This document shows, piece after piece, positions 41,418 to 49,344 of a stretch of DNA of 64,000 bases (its first letter is position 1; each line of letters opens with the position of its first letter). The position numbers were made by a program, and so were the translations under genes. The notes beneath the pieces are model-generated. The model saw only the letters and a program-made list of their open reading frames with translations, had not been told where the DNA came from and did no database searches. The DNA is from an uncultured Spartobacteria bacterium (GTDB lineage Bacteria > Verrucomicrobiota > Verrucomicrobiia > Chthoniobacterales > Chthoniobacteraceae): the NCBI GenBank assembly GCA_903901425.1, contig CAIURC010000214.1, forward strand, positions 1-64,000, written 5' to 3'.

Positions 41418-41791
41418 AAACAGCAGTTCGCCGCCAACTCAGGCAACTCTGCGCCGTGCTGGGATTGTACGTTGTTTTCAGGCTCACCCGCAGCTCCATT
41501 CCGCCAAGCCTGCTCCGGGACAGCCTTCCCAGCCTGCTTTTTCCCCTGGCACTCCTCCCCTCTCTTGAGACCGCACAATCCCTGCTGCACACCGGCTCAT
41601 CCCGGGTCCGGATCGCCCTCTGCGGCTGCCTCTCGGCGGTCCTCACCGAAGGCCTCGCCCCGGCACTCGGCCGGGGTACCCCCGACCCGGCAGACTTCGC
41701 CGCCATTCTCGCCGGAACCGCTCTTCACCTTCTGTGGCACCATCGTCAGGCGGCTCCCACATCCCCCAAACGCCCCGAACCGGCGCCCTAA
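41414..41791 (+). CDS. Small VanZ-like hypothetical membrane protein
   Basis: This 125-residue frame encodes about four hydrophobic segments (LCAVLGLYVVF, LPSLLFPLALLPSL, IALCGCLSAVLTEGLAP, FAAILAGTALHLLW). The TEGL...GRGTPDPADF...G pattern resembles the C-terminal part of VanZ-like proteins, whose general role is unknown. The start is GTG at 41414, overlapping the micro-frame. A longer reading frame that runs back to 40724 crosses the histidine kinase gene on the other strand and is rejected. The last four bases overlap the convergent hybrid kinase gene. Confidence 0.5.
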   Translation: MKTAVRRQLRQLCAVLGLYVVFRLTRSSIPPSLLRDSLPSLLFPLALLPSLETAQSLLHTGSSRVRIALCGCLSAVLTEGLAPALGRGTPDPADFAAILAGTALHLLWHHRQAAPTSPKRPEPAP

Positions 41792-44700
41792 CCCGGCTGC
41801 GATCCACGCAAACTCGTGTCGAGGAGTTGCTGGATTTTCTGACGCAACTGCGGGAGCCGGAACGGTTTCTGGAGAAACGCCTCCATGCTCTGATCGGCAA
41901 AGCACGCCACCACCTCGGTCTCGTCGTACCCGCTCATCACGATGGCTTTCAGTCCAGGTTGGAACCGGCGCATCCCCCGCAAGGACTCGTCCCCGTGCAA
42001 CTGCGGCATGGTGAGGTCCAACAGGACCAGAGCGAAGTCCTCCTCTCGCTCCGCCACGGCTGCCACCGCCTCTGCACCGTTGCTGACGTGCCGCACCACA
42101 AACCCCAAGGACTGCAACATCAGCGACACGGTGACCCGGACCGTGTCCTCGTCGTCCACAACCAACACTGTTCCGCATCCTTTCCAAGGCGCATCGCCGG
42201 TCCCACCCGCCACTGCGAGAGCACCGTCTTTCTCGATGCATGGAAAGTGGAGTTCGAAGCACGTTCCCTTGCCGGGTTCGCTCTCCACGCTCAAAGCCCC
42301 CTTGTGCCCCCTCATGATTCCGAGCACCGCAGCCAGACCCAATCCGCGCCCCGTTTTTTTCGTCGTGTAAAACGGTTCAAAGATCCGTTTTCTGGTTTCC
42401 GGTGACATCCCGGCCCCGGTGTCCCGGACCCGCAGACAGACATAGCGTCCCGGCTCCAAGGGGCCGACAAGGTTGCCCGGAAGCGTCTTGCCTCGAGCCA
42501 CGTTGACCACGCGGGTACTGACCAGAATCGTCCCCCGCTGGTCTCCAATCGCCTCTGCGGCGTTGATCAGGAGGTTCATCAGAACCTGGCGCACCTGGGT
42601 TGCATCCGCACGGATCTGGGGCACCTGTGGCAGCAGCGAGTACTGCAAATCCACCTTCTTGCTCATTGAAATCTGCACCAACCGCGCCGTCTCCTCCACC
42701 GCCGAGTTCAGGTTCAACTCCTCGACCAAAAAACGACCCTTGCCCGAGTAGGCAAGCATCTGCCGGCACAAATCCGCCGCCCGGGTGGCCGCAATCTCGA
42801 TCTGATCCAGATACACCCCAAGTTCGGTGTTTTCTCCCGCATCAGACCGCGCCAAATTCGCGTTCCCAATGATCCCCGTGAGCAGGTTGTTGAAGTCGTG
42901 CGCAATGCTTCCCGCCAGAATCCCCAAGCTCTCCAGTTTCTGCGTTTCCTGAAGTTGCCGGTCAAAATCCTGCTGTTCGGCTTCCCGCTGGCGCCGCGCA
43001 GAAATGTCACGGCAGAACGCTAGCAACCGTTTTCCTTTCCCCGTCTCGCGGACACCAGCACTCAACTCGACCGGCACCACGGCCCCGTCCGGTGAAACCA
43101 GGTCGACCTCCAAGTTCCGGATTGCACCCGCCTTCAAACCCTCGCGGTACGCCTGACGGACCCGGTCCCGGTCCGCCTCAGCCACCCAAGTTTCCAGAGG
43201 CATTCCCAAAAGATCCTCAAAACCCCGGCGGCCCGTCATCCGCATGAACTCCTCGTTGACCTCGGCCACACGCCCCTCCTCGTCCAGATGCACGAAACCC
43301 GTGCCTGTGGCCTCCACCAGCGTGTAATAAAGCAACTCATGCTCCCGCAACAGCGCCTCGGAGCGGACCCGCTCCGTCACGTTCCGAACCAAAGAAAGCA
43401 CCGACTCCACTTTTCCATCCCGGTCCCGCATCACGGTGTTCTGCCAGACGCAATGGAGCACTTCGCCGCCTTTGGTCCGGTTGCGCACCTCAAACACCTG
43501 CGTCTCCAATTCCTGACCGCTCTGCCCCTCCACCAAACCCGTCATGCAGCGGGCGAACTCCGCCATGTCCTCCGGATGAACCAGAGTCAGATCCGCAAAA
43601 TGACGACCCACCACCTCCGCAGACTCCCACCCAAAGAGAGTCCCCGACTGACCACTCCACAGCTGCACATGCAACCCGCCATCCCACTCGACCACCGCCA
43701 TCGGCGACCGCTCCACGTGCCCCATCCACTGGCGCCTCTTGCTCTCCATTTCCCGCTCCGACTCCCGCAACTGGGTCACGTCCCGCGAGACCCCCACCAA
43801 CCCGTACACATTCCCCTCCGAATCCAGCAGCGGATACTTGGAGGTCATCAACCGGCGCTCCTCCCCACGCCCGTCCACACACCGCTCCTCCCGGTTCAAC
43901 AGCGCGCGGGCCGTCTCCACCACCTGCCGGTCGTCCGCCTCATAGGCGCTCACCAGCGCCTCCGGCACCGCCCATTCCCTCACCGTCCGCCCCAGTGCCT
44001 CCGCATCCGTCACCCCAAACGCACGACGCGCTGCCTCGTTCAATGCCAAATGCCGCCCGGCGCGGTCCTTGAAAAAAATCAGGTCCGGAATGGCGTCAAT
44101 CAAAGTCCTCAACAACCGCCGTTCATCCGCGAGTTTATTCTCTGTCTCCCGCTTGGCCGTGATGTCTCTTGAGACTCCCACCAACCCGATCACCTCCCCG
44201 CTCTCGTCCCGCAACGGGTACTTGGAGGTCAGGTACCATCCCACACTCCCATCCACCGCCACGTACGGTTCCTCCCGGTTCACCACGGGCCGTCCCTGGC
44301 CAATCACCTCCATGTCGTCTTCGTGATACCGATCCGCATAGCGCCGGGTCTCTTCCAACTCAAACACCGTCAACCCAATCGCCTTTGCCCCACCCACCCC
44401 CATCTGCCGCTCCGACGCCGAGTTCCTCAACAAAAACCGACCCTGCGTGTCCTTGCAAAAGATCAGGTCCGGCACCGCATCGATCAGCGCCCTCAACAGC
44501 AACCGTTCCCCGGACTGCTCCCAGGCATCCCCGCCAACCGCCGCCACCTCCCGGTGGCAGTGCAACTGCATCCGGCCCTTCCCGTTCGGAAACTGAATGA
44601 ACCGCACCGAATAATCCGTGACCACCTGCGCCCCACCCTTCTTTTGAAACGACAACTGCCCTCGCCAGAACCCCTCCCGCTCCAACCCCAAACCGATCTC

Positions 44701-44919
44701 CGCGTTTAACCGGGCCGCATTCTGGGGCGCATTCAGCACCCCCACCCGCTGGCCAGTCAGCTCCGCGCAACTCCAGCCAAAAATCCGCTCCGTCGCTCCA
44801 TTGCAATCCACCACCCGCCCGTTTTCGTCGCTCAAAAGAACGGCAAAATCCAAGGCCTCAAACACGCCGGCACGTGGCCCAAGCTCACCGGTCAGGATCG
44901 GAGGACGATCAGTTTCCAT
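41788..44919 (-). CDS. Hybrid histidine kinase with five PAS domains and a receiver domain
   Basis: This 1043-residue protein has no signal peptide or membrane helix, so it is cytoplasmic. Five PAS/PAC units precede the kinase (about residues 15-125, 135-255, 260-380, 390-515, 520-640). Two of them share nearly identical openings, LLRALIDAVPDLIFCKD and LLRTLIDAIPDLIFFKD, a sign of recent duplication. The HisKA has AHDFNNLLTGIIGNANLA near 670. The HATPase domain covers about 760-890 (GRGLGLAAVLGIMRGH). The receiver domain covers about 910-1035 (LVVDDEDTVRV; phospho-Asp in VLLDLTMP; Lys in LQKPF). Such proteins integrate internal redox or ligand signals; no partner regulator is adjacent. Confidence 0.92.
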   Translation of the reverse strand: METDRPPILTGELGPRAGVFEALDFAVLLSDENGRVVDCNGATERIFGWSCAELTGQRVGVLNAPQNAARLNAEIGLGLEREGFWRGQLSFQKKGGAQVVTDYSVRFIQFPNGKGRMQLHCHREVAAVGGDAWEQSGERLLLRALIDAVPDLIFCKDTQGRFLLRNSASERQMGVGGAKAIGLTVFELEETRRYADRYHEDDMEVIGQGRPVVNREEPYVAVDGSVGWYLTSKYPLRDESGEVIGLVGVSRDITAKRETENKLADERRLLRTLIDAIPDLIFFKDRAGRHLALNEAARRAFGVTDAEALGRTVREWAVPEALVSAYEADDRQVVETARALLNREERCVDGRGEERRLMTSKYPLLDSEGNVYGLVGVSRDVTQLRESEREMESKRRQWMGHVERSPMAVVEWDGGLHVQLWSGQSGTLFGWESAEVVGRHFADLTLVHPEDMAEFARCMTGLVEGQSGQELETQVFEVRNRTKGGEVLHCVWQNTVMRDRDGKVESVLSLVRNVTERVRSEALLREHELLYYTLVEATGTGFVHLDEEGRVAEVNEEFMRMTGRRGFEDLLGMPLETWVAEADRDRVRQAYREGLKAGAIRNLEVDLVSPDGAVVPVELSAGVRETGKGKRLLAFCRDISARRQREAEQQDFDRQLQETQKLESLGILAGSIAHDFNNLLTGIIGNANLARSDAGENTELGVYLDQIEIAATRAADLCRQMLAYSGKGRFLVEELNLNSAVEETARLVQISMSKKVDLQYSLLPQVPQIRADATQVRQVLMNLLINAAEAIGDQRGTILVSTRVVNVARGKTLPGNLVGPLEPGRYVCLRVRDTGAGMSPETRKRIFEPFYTTKKTGRGLGLAAVLGIMRGHKGALSVESEPGKGTCFELHFPCIEKDGALAVAGGTGDAPWKGCGTVLVVDDEDTVRVTVSLMLQSLGFVVRHVSNGAEAVAAVAEREEDFALVLLDLTMPQLHGDESLRGMRRFQPGLKAIVMSGYDETEVVACFADQSMEAFLQKPFRLPQLRQKIQQLLDTSLRGSQPG

Positions 44920-45023
44920 GCCTTTTGGGGGGTTCCTTGACAGGATCGACAGGGGGACTACCCCCTTCTTGAACCACTTCAGCGCTCATTCGTAAAGCCC
45001 CAAGTGCCTCGCACCCACGCCTT

Positions 45024-46295
45024 TCAACCCCGCACCTGCCCGTCCCCGCGCAACTGGTACTTGTAGGTGGTCAACTCCTCCAGCGCCATCGGCCCCCGGG
45101 CATGCAGTTTGTCCGTGCTGATCCCAATCTCCGCTCCGAACCCGAACTCGCCGCCGTCTGTGAACCGGGTGGACGCGTTCCAGTACACCGTTGCACTGTC
45201 CACCTCCCTCAAAAACTCCTCCGCCGCACCTGAATCCCGGGTGATGATCCCGTCGCTGTGATGCGAACCGTGTTCCTCGATGTGCGCGATCGCCTCCTCC
45301 AAACTCCCCACCGCCTTCACCGCCAATTTCAAATCCAGGAACTCTGTCCGGTAATCCTCTGGCACCGCAGGCGTCGCACGCCCCCGAAGGATCTGGCACA
45401 CCTCCTCGTCCCCACGGATCTCCACCCCGCGCGCCAGAAGCGCCTCCCCAGCTCCAGCCAGAAACTCCGGCAACACCGCGCGATGCACCAGCACGGTCTC
45501 CACCGCGTTGCACACCCCGGGTCTCTGGCATTTCGCGTTCACCACGATCCTCTCGGCCATCCCAAGGTCCGCTGCGGCATCCACATACAAAGCACAGATC
45601 CCGTCGTAATGTTTGATCACGGGCATCCGGGCATGGGTCACCACGGTCTCAATCAACCCCTTCCCGCCCCGCGGCACAATCACGTCCACGTACCGGTCCA
45701 TCCGGCACAACTCCCGCACCGCCTCCCGGTCCGTGGTCCCCACCAGAAGCACACTGTCCGCCGGCAACCCTGCACGCGCCGCACCCCGCCCCAGCGCCTC
45801 GGCGATCGCCACATTCGAACGGATCGATTCCGAGCCGCCCCGCAAAATCGTGGCGTTCCCCGTCTTCGTGCACAGCACCGCCGCGTCACAAGTCACGTTC
45901 GGTCGCGACTCGTAGATAATCCCCACCACCCCGATCGGCACGCGCACCTTGGAAATGCGGAGCCCGTTTGGACGGGTCCATTCCCGGATCTTCTCGCCCA
46001 CCGGGTCCGGCAACGCCGCAACCTCCCGGACGCCCCCGGCCATCGCCTCCAGACGCTGCGGATTGAGCCTGAGCCGGTCCAGCATCGCCCCGTTCAGTCC
46101 GCTGGCTTCCCCGCGCGCCAAGTCCTCGGCGTTTGCCGCCAGAATCGCGGTCCCGCTTCGCACAATCTCCTCCGCCATGGCCTCCAAGGCCGCGTTTTTC
46201 TGCGCTGCAGTTGCCCGGGCCAGCACCCTGGCTGCGGCCCGCGCCCTGCGCCCCAACTCCTGCATCTGCACCGCCAGATCTGTCATGGTTTCCAT
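45024..46295 (-). CDS. proA: Glutamate-5-semialdehyde dehydrogenase
   Basis: ProA reduces gamma-glutamyl phosphate to glutamate-5-semialdehyde in proline synthesis, using NADPH. The protein (423 aa) has VGIIYESRPNVTCDAAVLC with the family signature, RGGSESIRSN, and the catalytic Cys256 in NAKCQRPGVCNA. LREVDSATVYWNASTRFTDG and FGFGAEIGISTDKLHARGP form the C-terminal signature. It follows proB after an 18-base gap on the same strand. proC is not in the window. Confidence 0.97.
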   Translation of the reverse strand: METMTDLAVQMQELGRRARAAARVLARATAAQKNAALEAMAEEIVRSGTAILAANAEDLARGEASGLNGAMLDRLRLNPQRLEAMAGGVREVAALPDPVGEKIREWTRPNGLRISKVRVPIGVVGIIYESRPNVTCDAAVLCTKTGNATILRGGSESIRSNVAIAEALGRGAARAGLPADSVLLVGTTDREAVRELCRMDRYVDVIVPRGGKGLIETVVTHARMPVIKHYDGICALYVDAAADLGMAERIVVNAKCQRPGVCNAVETVLVHRAVLPEFLAGAGEALLARGVEIRGDEEVCQILRGRATPAVPEDYRTEFLDLKLAVKAVGSLEEAIAHIEEHGSHHSDGIITRDSGAAEEFLREVDSATVYWNASTRFTDGGEFGFGAEIGISTDKLHARGPMALEELTTYKYQLRGDGQVRG

Positions 46296-46313
46296 AGCCG
46301 GTTTCCAAACACC

Positions 46314-47117
46314 CTACTCGTCCTCCAACGTCCCCGCCACTCCCTTCGAACCGCTGCCCGCCACAAAACGGGAGCCGACCGGTTCCCCCGCGACCACCGC
46401 CCCGATCTGTCCAGGCAACCGCCCATGGGCAATGTAGGTCGTAATCCCCGCATCCACCGCCAGCCGCACGGCCTGCAACTTCGACACCATCCCGCCCACA
46501 GAAAGTTTCCCCTTTTCCTGCCGCGCCAGACCCGCCACCGCGTCCATGTCCTCGATTACCCGCACCGTGCGCCCCTCACCGTCCAGCAACCCATCCACGC
46601 TCGTCAGAAGGATGAGCAGGTCCGCCTCCGCCAGAAGCGCCACCTCCGCAGACAACCGGTCGTTGTCGCCAAACTTCAGTTCCTCCACCGCCACAGAGTC
46701 GTTCTCGTTGATGATCGGCACCACGTTCCCGCGCTCCAGAATCCGTTCCAGCGTGTTCCGCACATTCCGGTGCCGGCTTCGGCTGTCCAGATCCCCATGC
46801 GTCAACAGCAACTGGGCCACGCTCAGCCCATGCGCCGCAAACCGCTCCGAGTAGCGCTGCATCAACCGCGACTGGCCCACCGCCGCACACGCCTGGCGCG
46901 CCACCAAACCCTCCGGACGCCGGTCCAATCCCATCGGGGCCAACCCCGCCGCCACCGCCCCGCTCGAAACCACCACACACTGGTGACCCGCCGCCACCAA
47001 CGCCGCCACCTCCGCCGACAGCCGTTCAAACTGCCCCTCGTCCAGCGTGTTCCCCCCCTCGTCCGCAAGAATCCCGGACCCAAACTTCAGCACAATGCGC
47101 TTGCGATTTTCCGCCAT
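46314..47117 (-). CDS. proB: Glutamate 5-kinase, short form without PUA domain
   Basis: ProB phosphorylates glutamate in the first step of proline synthesis. The protein (267 aa) has the amino acid kinase fold: VLKFGSGILADEG, VVSSGAVAAGLAPMG, the VGQSRLMQRY region, NENDSVAVEELKFGDNDRLSAEVA and GTLEDE. E. coli-type enzymes have a C-terminal PUA domain of about 100 residues; it is absent here, and the gene ends at a proper stop. PUA-less ProB is known in other bacteria. It is the first gene of proB-proA. Confidence 0.95.
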   Translation of the reverse strand: MAENRKRIVLKFGSGILADEGGNTLDEGQFERLSAEVAALVAAGHQCVVVSSGAVAAGLAPMGLDRRPEGLVARQACAAVGQSRLMQRYSERFAAHGLSVAQLLLTHGDLDSRSRHRNVRNTLERILERGNVVPIINENDSVAVEELKFGDNDRLSAEVALLAEADLLILLTSVDGLLDGEGRTVRVIEDMDAVAGLARQEKGKLSVGGMVSKLQAVRLAVDAGITTYIAHGRLPGQIGAVVAGEPVGSRFVAGSGSKGVAGTLEDE

Positions 47118-47224
47118 GGTAAAAATCCCAGAATCCGCGCCCCCCGCCCCGAGGACAAGCGCAATGTCAACCCCGCCCAGCCGCCTTGCATTCCCTTCCG
47201 TCCCCCATAAAATCCCCGGCTCCT

Positions 47225-49183
47225 ATGACCGACCTCCGCAGCTCCCTTGACCGCGCAGTTCAATCCGGCCTTCTCCGTGACAGCAGCGCCAAAAACATCC
47301 AGCTCCTCCTCGCCGCAGGCGGTCATCCCTCCGTCGAGGCCAGCATCCGCGAACTGGTCCTCTCAGAGGCATGGTCCGAACTCGACGACCGTTTCTTCAG
47401 AACCCTCGCCTTTGGCACCGGCGGTCTCCGCGGTCGCACCATCGGCCGCAAGGTGACCGCCGCAGAACAGGGCGCCCCGCAACCCCTCGGCCGCCCCGAA
47501 ATGCCCTGCGTTGGCACCAACGCAATGAACTATTTCAACGTGAGCCGCGCCACCCAGGGCCTCGTTGCCTATCTCCGGGACTGGATGACTCAGGCCGGCC
47601 TCCCCGGCCGCCCCAAACTCGTCATCGCCCATGACACCCGGTTTTTCTCCAAAGAATTCGCCGAACTGGCCGCACGCGTTGCCACTGAGAACGGCTGCGA
47701 CGTCTGCCTTTTCCAAGGACCCCGCTCCACGCCTCAGCTCTCGTTCACTGTCCGCCACGAAAACGCGCAGGGCGGTGTGGTGATCACCGCCAGCCACAAC
47801 CCGCCCCACGACAACGGCTACAAGGTCTATTTCGGGGACGGCGCCCAAGTCGTGGAACCCCACGCGAGCGCCATCATCGGCAGGGTCAATTCCATCGCCT
47901 CGGACTCCTATCAACCCGTCGAGGAATCCCAGCGCGGGACCCTCACCGTCCTGGGCGATGACAACGATTCCGCCTACCTCCAGCGTCTCGAATCCCTCAT
48001 TCTTGATCCCGCACTCGTCCGCGCCGCGTCCAGCCTCCGGATCGTTTTCACCCCCATCCACGGCACCGGCGGAACCATCATCGAACCCATCCTCCAAAAA
48101 CTCGGGTTCCAATTCTCCACCGTCCCTGAACAACAGTCGGCCGACAGCCGCTTCCCCACCGTCCAGTCGCCCAACCCGGAAAACGCCGAGGCGCTCTCCA
48201 TGGCCATCGCACTCGCCAAAAGCCAGAACGCGGACCTGGTGATCGCCACCGACCCGGACTGCGACCGGATGGGCGTTGCCGTCCGGTCCCGCTCGGGCGA
48301 CCTCGAGTTGCTCACCGGGAACCAGATCGGCTCCCTGATGGCCTATTACAGGATCTCCAAACTGCTCGAACAGGGCGTCATCACCCCCGAAAACGCCGGC
48401 CGCTGCGTCCTCATCAAAACCTTTGTCACCACCGACCTCCAACGCGCCATCGCCGAAAAACACGGGATCCGCTGCGTCGAAACCCTCACGGGCTTCAAAT
48501 ACATCGGCCAGAAACTCGGCAAGTACGAGGCCGCGCTCCCGGCAGAGGCCCGCGCCAAATACCGCGCTCTTCCCGAGTCTGAAACCCGCGCCCTCCGCCT
48601 CCAGCACTCCAGCTTCTACGTCTGCGGCGGCGAGGAAAGCTACGGGTACAGCGCCGCGGATTTCGTCCGCGACAAGGACGGCAACGGCGCGGCCGTCGTG
48701 TTTGCCGAGGTTGCAGCCTGGGCCAAATCCAGAAACCTCACCCTGCCCGAGTTGCTGGATGAAATCTACGCCACCCACGGGTTTTACCTCGAGAAGAATG
48801 GGAGCCTTACCTTTGAAGGGGCCGAGGGCTCCGCCCAGATCCAGCGTCTGGTCCAGTCCTACGCGACCCAACCGCCCGCCACCGTCGACGGATCCGCCGT
48901 CCAAGCGCTCCGGAACTTTGCTGAACAGGACTTCACCGACATCGAAGGCGATCCTGTGCCAAAAGAAAAAATGCTGATGGTCGACCTCGCCGATGGCAGA
49001 CGCTTTGCCGTGCGCCCATCCGGGACGGAACCGAAAATCAAGTTCTACCTCTACGGCCGCAGCACCCAGTCGGGCCCCCTGTCCGCAGGGGAACTGGCTT
49101 CCGCCAAGCAGCAGGTCACCGACTCGCTCAACACCCTCTGGACTTGGATCCAGGCCGACGCACAAAAACGGGTTCAAGGGTGA
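47225..49183 (+). CDS. Phosphohexomutase (phosphoglucomutase/phosphomannomutase family)
   Basis: This 652-residue alpha-D-phosphohexomutase interconverts sugar 1- and 6-phosphates. The phosphoserine loop is TASHNP, with Ser190. The magnesium loop is DPDCDRMG, a slight variant of DPDADR. The sugar-binding loop is GGEESYG and the C-terminal phosphate-binding part is RPSGTEPKIKFYLYG. ATG at 47225 is chosen; the ATG at 47186 would add 13 residues. The large size places it with the PgcA-type phosphoglucomutases. It is divergent from proB. Confidence 0.92.
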   Translation: MTDLRSSLDRAVQSGLLRDSSAKNIQLLLAAGGHPSVEASIRELVLSEAWSELDDRFFRTLAFGTGGLRGRTIGRKVTAAEQGAPQPLGRPEMPCVGTNAMNYFNVSRATQGLVAYLRDWMTQAGLPGRPKLVIAHDTRFFSKEFAELAARVATENGCDVCLFQGPRSTPQLSFTVRHENAQGGVVITASHNPPHDNGYKVYFGDGAQVVEPHASAIIGRVNSIASDSYQPVEESQRGTLTVLGDDNDSAYLQRLESLILDPALVRAASSLRIVFTPIHGTGGTIIEPILQKLGFQFSTVPEQQSADSRFPTVQSPNPENAEALSMAIALAKSQNADLVIATDPDCDRMGVAVRSRSGDLELLTGNQIGSLMAYYRISKLLEQGVITPENAGRCVLIKTFVTTDLQRAIAEKHGIRCVETLTGFKYIGQKLGKYEAALPAEARAKYRALPESETRALRLQHSSFYVCGGEESYGYSAADFVRDKDGNGAAVVFAEVAAWAKSRNLTLPELLDEIYATHGFYLEKNGSLTFEGAEGSAQIQRLVQSYATQPPATVDGSAVQALRNFAEQDFTDIEGDPVPKEKMLMVDLADGRRFAVRPSGTEPKIKFYLYGRSTQSGPLSAGELASAKQQVTDSLNTLWTWIQADAQKRVQG

Positions 49184-49344
49184 TTGGAACCGCATGCCGT
49201 CCATCGGAACCCGCCCTTTTTGCCGTCACTACCCCGGAGATCTAGCAACCACGCCGTTCCGCCGTCAGAACACTGAAAACCCGCACTCGCGCGAATAGGT
49301 GTTCGACCGCCGAGTTTCACTCATCCCACCAGCGCTCCCGTCCA

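Noticed and set aside
45258-47210. 650-codon plus-strand frame opposite proBA
   Set aside because: Antisense to two confident enzymes; Arg/His/Pro-rich with no motif.
47363-49204. 613-codon minus-strand frame opposite the phosphohexomutase
   Set aside because: Antisense shadow; composition rich in Gly, Asp and Val with no motif.
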